From: Diphasiastrum complanatum
Taxonomy: Eukaryota > Streptophyta > Lycopodiopsida > Lycopodiales > Lycopodiaceae
Assembly (NCBI GenBank): GCA_029204225.1
Contig: MU831975.1
Coordinates: forward strand, 29,590-93,589
DNA: 64,000 nucleotides
Direction of reading: 5' to 3'
Part shown: positions 55,975-64,000 of the stretch, piece by piece
Position numbering within the stretch: the first letter of the stretch is position 1
Layout of the letters: each line of letters opens with the position of its first letter
Made by a program: the position numbers and the translations under genes
Notes under the pieces: generated by a model
The model's input: the letters and a program-made list of their open reading frames with translations, nothing else
The model's database searches: none
What the model was told of the DNA's origin: nothing

Positions 55975-56688
55975 TTACCTTGGGAGAACTACTCCGTCCA
56001 ACAAGGGTATGGTGTGTTGGATTACTGTTAGTGGAATGCCCTTCAGGTCACTATAACTCCAAGCAAAACAGTCTTTATACTCCACCAACAACGATCGTAG
56101 TCTCTTGAACTGTGTGGGTGTTAACTGCTCTCCCACATGTACTATCTTTTCTTCTTCACCTGGCTCGACAAGATTCATTGGCTGTGTTCGTGCAGGTCCC
56201 TTGAAGACTTGTTCCGCTGGTGCCTGACTTTGATCAGGTTCTCTATGGGCTTGCGGCATCATGATTACCACGTCGTCCAAGGTATAATTCTTGAAAGTCT
56301 CAAGCATCTCGTGAACTGGCGCTCGTCGAGATTCCTCCTTCAGCATATTGATCCTAGCCCGACTGGTCATTTTTTGATTTTCTGTCACCTATGTAGAAGA
56401 TGACGCTGTATCTAAGTCTATCTTGATTGACTTCAAGGAGTCCAACACCTTCTTTTTGCTCTTTTTTGTCATTTTGGTGGGTTCATCCTTGTTGTCTTTC
56501 ATCGGGACTGCCGTGACATTCACCTCATGGTTGCGAATATCGACATCCACTGTAGCTATTGCCTCTTCGGATAGATCACTCCATCGGATCACTTGGTTGT
56601 AGCGTTGCTTCAGCTGATGCTTCTTATTCGCAGGTTTCTTGGGTGGATCGAGCTGTATGGTTTTGGGTGCACACGGAACACCATACAT
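55975..56688 (-). pseudogene. Gypsy gag-pol linker and protease-to-RT region
   Basis: Two consecutive minus-strand frames. 56688-56389 (KTIQLDPPKKPANKK, then KDEPTKMTKKSKKKVLDSLK) and 56388-55975 (MLKEESRRAPVHEMLETF, KDCFAWSYSDLKGI). FAWSYSDLKGI is the conserved block just before plant gypsy RT. A recognisable D-S/T-G protease site is not visible. Confidence 0.78.
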
Positions 56689-56704
56689 TCTCCCGTCTTG
56701 GATA

Positions 56705-57690
56705 CTATAGCTGGTTTGGTTTCGGTTGATGTGGCGTTACTGCTACAACTCCCTGTAAGGCTTTCAGTTTCTGGTCAAACTGCGTTGTAAGTTGTTCCAT
56801 CTGCTGTTTGTGTAATTTAGTCATTTGCTCCAACAACGGTTCTATAGATAGAGCAGAGGCGTTTGATGATGATGATGCGATCAAGGGAGTAGGGGTGTGG
56901 GTGGATGGATATTCATCGTCAGATCCCTCATCCTCTTCCCTGATGGCATCTTCCATAGCTTCTTGCAGATTAGCGTACTTCTCTCATTGTTTCAGTTCTC
57001 TTCTGATGCTTCGTGGTAGTCCGGCTAGGAACCACGTGATCGGGAGTTAGGGATGCACTACTCTGATCGTAAGTGTTTGACCCGCTCAATATAGTCCCTG
57101 ACCCTTTCTCGTTTTCCCATCTTGACTTTGCTCAGCAGGAGGAACGGGTCTTCCAGGAACTTTCTTGGTTTAAAGCGCATAATGAGAGTCGCTTTAACCG
57201 CTTCCCAGGTAGATTTTTCTTTCTCTAATAGGTTGAAAAACCAATCCTGAGCCACTGCCAATAAGGACATGGGAAACAACATCAGCTTCTTCGCAAGTGT
57301 CCGTTCGCCGTAGATTTCACAAGCTTGCTCGTAGATCTAGAGGAATCGGATGGGATCTGATGATCCGTCGTATTTTGGTATTTCCATCCGTGGTGCTCTC
57401 CGGACTGCTTGCAAGGGAGCGACAGGTACGGGTTGGCCCATTGGATCTATTGGTGCTGGTTCCAGTTCTGCCTCTTGTTGCACAGCTGCTAATCTGGGAA
57501 GGTGTGGTGCTTGATTTGCTATCCTTCGTGCTATTGATCGTCCCGATCTCTAATTCATCCGATGGTGGATTCCAAGTGATCGGATCTTGCTTATACAGTA
57601 GGATGCAGTCTGGATCTCAAGGATCTGATCGATCTGATCGGCCGAAAGTGAATTTTAGGCCTTTTGCGGTGGTTTTTCCTTGATAACTTT
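56705..57690 (-). pseudogene. Gypsy gag
   Basis: The minus-strand frame 57282-57058 matches the gag core (AQDWFFNLLEKEKSTWEAVK, then ATLIMRFKPRKFLEDPFLLL and REVRDY-like RERVRDYIERVKHL). The N-terminal part (57690-57290) is frameshifted, and the distal part (56956-56705) contains a K/Q-rich coiled-coil-like segment (LEQMTKLHKQQMEQLTTQFD). No zinc knuckle was seen. Confidence 0.82.
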
Positions 57691-58853
57691 TTACTCCTTG
57701 CACTGATTGACCTGAGATTTTGACAGTAGTTGGATCTGATGCAGATCTTTCCATTGATCTGGTCTGCAAAGGTTCTCTTGTGTGAGGGTTGGCTGTGCGA
57801 GGGTTCTTTAGCTATTTTTGCAGATAAAAAACATGATATCTCTCAAATCCTTGGGAATTAACTCTCGCAAGGCTCACAATAGTTGAATCTAAATCAGATC
57901 TCACTATAGAATTCTCTGCGAGAGTTAACTCTTGCAAGAAGTGAAAATTTCACTGTCTGCAAGAGTTCAAAACCATTTTTTTTGGCTTGATCTTCACCAA
58001 ATCTCAAAACTAACTCTTGTAGGTCTCATCACTGATGTAAATTGACATTTTGAATCGATTGAGAGGTTTTGCGAGAGTTCTTACTGGATGCATTTGCTGG
58101 ATCTTCACTTTTTAGTGATTTTTTAGCACTTAAACCAAATTTTCTGCTCATTGGAAACAAACTAACTCTCGCAAGCTCTTTTGTGTCCTGGTCTTACTGA
58201 GATGGAACTTCAAAATCCTCTACGAGAGTTCTTGACCATTGGAATTGAAAATTTTGCTGTCTACGAGGGTTCACTAGTACTTTCTCGTCTTTTTTTCACT
58301 GGGAACTCTCGCACAAGCACTTAGACATCAAACTAACTCTCACAAGCTTCTCTGTGTCCTGGTCTCACTGAGATGGAACTTCAGAGGGCTTTGCGAGAGT
58401 TCTTATGAAAATTTGAATTTTTAAAAAAAAATTCAAGGATTTTTTGAATTTTTTTATGATTTTTCGTTGATTTTTACAATCTGCTTGGAACTAACTCTCG
58501 CAGGCTTCTATGCAGGTAAAGAACAGTACCCTGGAGCTACTGCCAGTCATGCAAGGGTTAATTCACACTGGTTCTGGAGATATAAAATTCTGATAAGATT
58601 TTAGGCTCTTTTTCCCTCCAAAAATATAGATTGGTGTGTTTTTTGGGTTTTTTGGCTGGTTGGTTTGGGTTTCAAGCCCTTAGAGGCTGTTCAGGGCCTT
58701 CTCTACCCTCTCACACCTCCTCTGCTAGCTGTGAACAGTCCAAACACAAAAAAATATAGAAAACTAACTCAACACACCCAAAAATCTACCTAAAACTACT
58801 CTAAAAAGCAAGAAAATAGCTAAAATGCAGCTAAACTAGTTAGTGGAAACCTA
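57691..58853 (-). mobile_element. Gypsy leader with reiterated TGCGAGAGTT words
   Basis: About 1.16 kb of non-coding sequence between gag and the primer-binding site. It contains at least a dozen occurrences, in both orientations, of TGCGAGAGTT (AACTCTCGCA) or one-base variants, many of them preceded by ACT or CTCT. Spacing is irregular, so it is not a tandem satellite. Variants mostly differ at the CpG (CG to TG or CA). Confidence 0.8.
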
Positions 58854-58871
58854 TCCCCAGCAACGGTGCCA
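58854..58871 (-). other. Primer-binding site of the minus-strand gypsy element
   Basis: The plus strand reads TCCCCAGCAACGGTGCCA. The minus strand is TGGCACCGTTGCTGGGGA, two changes from TGGCGCCGTTGCCGGGGA, the site common in plant Tat/Athila-type gypsy elements. The LTR starts two bases further right. Confidence 0.82.
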
Positions 58872-58872
58872 C

Positions 58873-60763
<1,891 letters not shown>

Positions 60764-60769
60764 TTTTTT

Positions 60770-60790
60770 TGGCACCGTCGTTTCAGGGAG
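60770..60790 (+). other. Primer-binding-site-like sequence of the right-edge gypsy element
   Basis: TGGCACCGTCG follows the LTR end after a T run. It resembles the TGGCGCCGTTG of gypsy elements over its first 11 bases with two changes, then diverges. Confidence 0.55.
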
Positions 60791-60954
60791 ACGGTGCGAA
60801 AGAGTCCTAGGAGTAGATTTTCTATTTGTATTTTTTTGTTATTTTTCTCTTTTTTGATAGGTTATTTACTTGTTCTAGGAGTTTTTTCCACTTTTTTTTG
60901 TGTTATTTTTTTAGGCCATTGTAAAATGAACAGAGGAGCCCAGAGGCCCATTCT

Positions 60955-61520
60955 GTGAGCTCAACGAGTAAATAGCTTTTACTCACGTTTACTCGCTCGC
61001 CAAAATAGTCTTTTCCATTTTTTCTTAAAGGCTTTACTCGCCATCAACACAAAGCATTCAAGGATCTCAAAACTAACATTCTAGAGATCGGCGAGTAATC
61101 AACTTTTACTCGTCTTTATTCTCCTTTACTCGCCGATTTGAATTTCCATCCCATTTTTATTTTTCTCACTTTTTTCCTTTTACTTGCCAACATAGATTTC
61201 TCTCAAACCACTCAATATCTTTACTCACCATCAGTACAGTAACAAGTACAGTACTTGATCTACCATCTGACAGACAAGCAAGTAAAGATCTGATTACTCG
61301 CCATTACTTGCACCTTTACTCGCCTTTACTCACCGACTCCATTCTCTCGCGCTCAAACATTCAGCTTTACTCGCCATCAGACCAGCGTCCTCTAGACCTC
61401 ATTCCTCGCCATTTTCATTTACTCGCAATTACTCAACATTACTCACAATTACTCATTACTCACAATCACGCACCATTACTCGCCCGCCGCCTATTACTTG
61501 CCCACTGAAAAATCAAAAAA
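60955..61520 (+). mobile_element. Gypsy leader with reiterated TTACTCGCC words
   Basis: Non-coding sequence downstream of the primer-binding site. TTACTCGCC or TTTACTCGC occurs about nine times, mostly in the plus orientation, with reverse copies such as GGCGAGTAA near 61090. Many further copies differ only by CG to CA or TG (TTACTCACC, TTACTTGCC). The block is followed by a short GC-rich segment (61605-61680). Confidence 0.8.
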
Positions 61521-62159
61521 ATTCAAAAAAATTGTCTCATCAACTAATGACTTGACACACCAATCACCCGCTCGATCACATACAAGTCATACCATCTAGT
61601 GTTGGGGGCCAGCGCAGTCCCCCAGACCCATGCATTGGGGCGTCACCGGGGATGCCCCAGACCCCACCCACACCGGGCACCATCATAGTCATCTATCACT
61701 CATCATTGTTACCATCATCTGCATCGTTACATCATCCATTTTTTTGTGATCATCCCCATATGAATCTGTGAAACATCCATCCATATCTCTCATCGTTCAT
61801 TCTATTGTTGTCTAGTAAAATCCGTTTGTTGTGTATGTTCCTCTCTAATCCCTTCATCTCTTTATAGCATCAACCACCCGCACGACACCATCGTTACCAG
61901 TCATCCTCCACAACGGTTACCATCCATGTTCACTTTTTAACCATCTCCATTTTATATAACCTTCATCTTGTTCATCTGTTATATCCATGTCTTGGATCCA
62001 TCTGTTACCCCACTTTCTGTTTTTTTTTTCATAGTGATCAATTTTATTTACCCTTTTCAAAAAAAGAAAAGAAAAGTGGGACACCACAGTTGTGCAACCC
62101 TTGAAACAATCTCTTAGACTACATTGCATTGTAGCCATGACTACCGAGTTTGTCATATT
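61521..62159. mobile_element. Leader of the right-edge gypsy element, remaining part
   Basis: No coding sequence until near 62160. Contains GGGGGCCAGCGCAGTCCCCC and related GC-rich words at 61605-61680, then CAT-rich sequence (61680-61930). Confidence 0.45.
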
Positions 62160-63100
62160 ACTTTCATTTTAGATGTTTCTTGATGAGACAATTCAACAGT
62201 AGACCAGACGACTGTGCGATCTGGTGAAAGATAACGATCTGCTGAGCCCAGAGACCATAATGACGAACTATTATATCGGACTACTCGGCAAGATCAAGTC
62301 TGGTATGAAGAAGTTTACATCCGATACTTCACTACCACAAATTTGTCAAGATGCGGTCATTATGGAGAATATTATCTTAAAAGAGAGAGTAGATCACTCT
62401 TGTCCAAACGTAGAAATATCGGATGGGAAATCAGAAATTTGAAGGTTCAAGCAGACAAGGGAGGAAGGCTATAAATCATCTGGAAGTGCAACAAAGTCAA
62501 ACAGATCAGGTGACCACAAACCTAGTACTTCAAGTTTCGACTGTCATCCAACTCAAGCTCGCAAGAAAAGTTTCTTGAGAAGGACGAATGTACATACTGC
62601 TTTGATGATCATCCAAGTACAAGATGTCCAATCAAGAATTTGTGCTTCTTACAAAGACAAAATACAAAGTGGCAACTTCAACAACAAGATCTAGCAATTC
62701 GAAGGTAAAAAATAAAACCAAGCCGACAAGAGTTCACCAAGTGGATGGATGTCAAAGCAATTTATCTGAATCATGAGTTTTTCCAATGAAAGGTGGCCAA
62801 TTGGAAGTATTGGTCATATCATCATGCCACCAAACTCACAAGAAGATCATAATAGCCTACCGGTTTATTTTGTGGAAGATTCTAAGGGACGTCCATTACA
62901 TGTGTATGCTTATCAACCCAGAGGAGATGGTATAATGCACATTCTACAATGCTTTGGATATGAAGGAAGACATCGCTGAGCCAAATGTCCACATCGAGGT
63001 GATCCATCAACATTTGAACCTATGTGTGGATAATGCGGAGTTAACCATCCATGCTTGGATTGTGCAGTGTGGAGCTCACAAATAGCTAGGAGGCATTTGG
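62160..63100 (+). pseudogene. Gypsy gag with zinc knuckles (right-edge element)
   Basis: The gag begins near 62170 in broken frames. The longest piece (62224-62442) reads LLSPETIMTNYYIGLLGKIK, then DTSLPQICQDAVIMENIILK. A zinc knuckle CX2CX3HX4C (CTYCFDDHPSTRC) lies at 62589-62627. A second degraded pair follows at about 62955-63060 (CFGYEGRHR*AKC and CG*CGVNHPCLDC), where one cysteine has become tyrosine and stops interrupt it. Multiple zinc knuckles suggest a gag nucleocapsid. The identity is inferred from these and the upstream LTR, primer-binding site and leader. Confidence 0.6.
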
Positions 63101-63110
63101 CATATGTAGA

Positions 63111-63755
63111 TTGACATGCACCTATGTTGTCCAATCCATGTCCAAACTTAATAAGGAAAAAATCTTAGTGACACCTGGGTATGAAGCAAGTGAGGAAGAA
63201 GTCAATTTAAAAAAATTTCCAAAGTACGTAGATGCACCCATGACCAAACCAAGAACAAAATCACAGAAGACGGAGCTGATAGAATCTATCAAGCTAGTAG
63301 TAGCTCAGGAAATCAAGAAATTGGCAACCGACGAAGTCCAGCAGATTTTACCAAGTCTCTTGGCACAATCATTGCAAAGATTTCTTGTTGATGAATTACA
63401 AAGGGAACCTGTGTCAATAGGACAACTTGAAGGCAGTTCAACACAAAATCCGAGAAAAAGTGTGATCACACATCCTTCAAGTGAGAAGTGCAATACCAAG
63501 GGGGAGACTCACGTTGATGATTGCCCTTCAATGAGCAAGATTCAACCAAAGTCTGATTGTTCCACAAAGCAACAAATCACCAACACAGTGCCAAATTCGG
63601 GTATATCCATTCTTAAAAGACCAAATCCAAGGGAATTCAAGCCCAAAAGGCCAAATGTACAACAAGTACCAGCGCCTACAATATCTACGCCTTGTCCTCA
63701 ATTGGTAAGATTGATTGCCGAAGAAAGTCTTCAGATTAAAGCACACCACAAATAA
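63111..63755 (+). pseudogene. Downstream gag-pol region of the right-edge gypsy element
   Basis: An open frame of 214 codons, rich in K, E, P and Q. The start is unclear. A helical stretch (ELIESIKLVVAQEIKKLATD) is followed by a proline- and lysine-rich tail (ISILKRPNPREFKPKRPNVQ). No enzyme motif is visible. It continues in another frame (63715-63969) toward the window edge. It lies directly after the zinc-knuckle region and is most simply part of the same polyprotein; a separate ORF cannot be excluded. Confidence 0.45.
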
Positions 63756-64000
63756 CCTAGATAGACTAAGCAGACAAGCAAGCACGTCCTATCCACATTA
63801 CGAATTGAGAGAGACCACAACAATACCACTCAGAGAAGTAGCGCCGATCTATCGGGATCAAGATCAACCAACCTTATCATGGGATCCTCTGGTGGATGGT
63901 GTCCACTACCCATTTGTCGATAAACAAGATTATCAAGAATGTCCAGCAGACTCATATGGTTATTATTGAAAATCTGGCAAGTCCATGGTTCTTGTTGATC

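Overview
This 64 kb window is nuclear DNA of a land plant. It is AT-rich and dominated by degraded LTR retrotransposons of the Ty1/copia and Ty3/gypsy superfamilies. Several copia elements have a primer-binding site matching initiator tRNA-Met (TGGTATCAGAGC type). The gypsy elements have sites of the TGGCACCG type. The one convincing ordinary host gene (40710-41597, minus) is an intronless glycosyltransferase resembling the plant CDI / nucleotide-diphospho-sugar transferase family. Nothing resolves the lineage below land plants. No tRNA, rRNA, CRISPR or bacterial-type feature was recognised.

Layout. 1-11.5 kb: a gypsy 3' end and LTR, a dead copia pol (A), a minus-strand copia RT fragment, then an almost complete but decayed copia element (B, 4961-9731). 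11.5-19.4 kb: an unknown minus-strand ORF, then a tandem array of a ~3.2-3.4 kb unit (two full copies and a truncated third). 19.4-24.4 kb: an unknown 321-codon ORF with one membrane segment, followed 1.8 kb later by a polypurine tract and a candidate LTR. 24.4-30.2 kb: decayed exons of two unfamiliar protein-coding sequences with ~90-nt introns, one module present twice, with a gypsy protease fragment between the copies. 30.2-32.6 kb: a divergent histone H3-like ORF (minus) with an in-frame extension behind a single TAG, and next to it a promoter-like cluster of G-boxes. 32.7-37.9 kb: a minus-strand copia element (G) whose middle 1.8 kb is inverted between 8-bp inverted repeats. 38-39.5 kb: simple and minisatellite sequence. 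40.7-41.6 kb: the glycosyltransferase. 42.08-42.20 kb: a perfect 44-bp inverted repeat. 42.2-45.9 kb: mostly unannotatable. 45.9-52.8 kb: two abutting minus-strand copia elements (E and F). 52.8-59.8 kb: a minus-strand gypsy element. 59.8-64 kb: the 5' part of a plus-strand gypsy element that runs off the window.

Most coding sequence here is dead transposon, so the genes do not form a pathway. The items most worth following up are: (1) the histone H3/CENH3-like ORF and its neighbouring G-box cluster; (2) short CpG-containing motifs repeated many times in gypsy leaders and copia LTRs, whose variants look like CpG-decay products; (3) the inversion inside copia G; (4) the unfamiliar multi-exon sequences at 25-29 kb; (5) the 3.2 kb tandem array.
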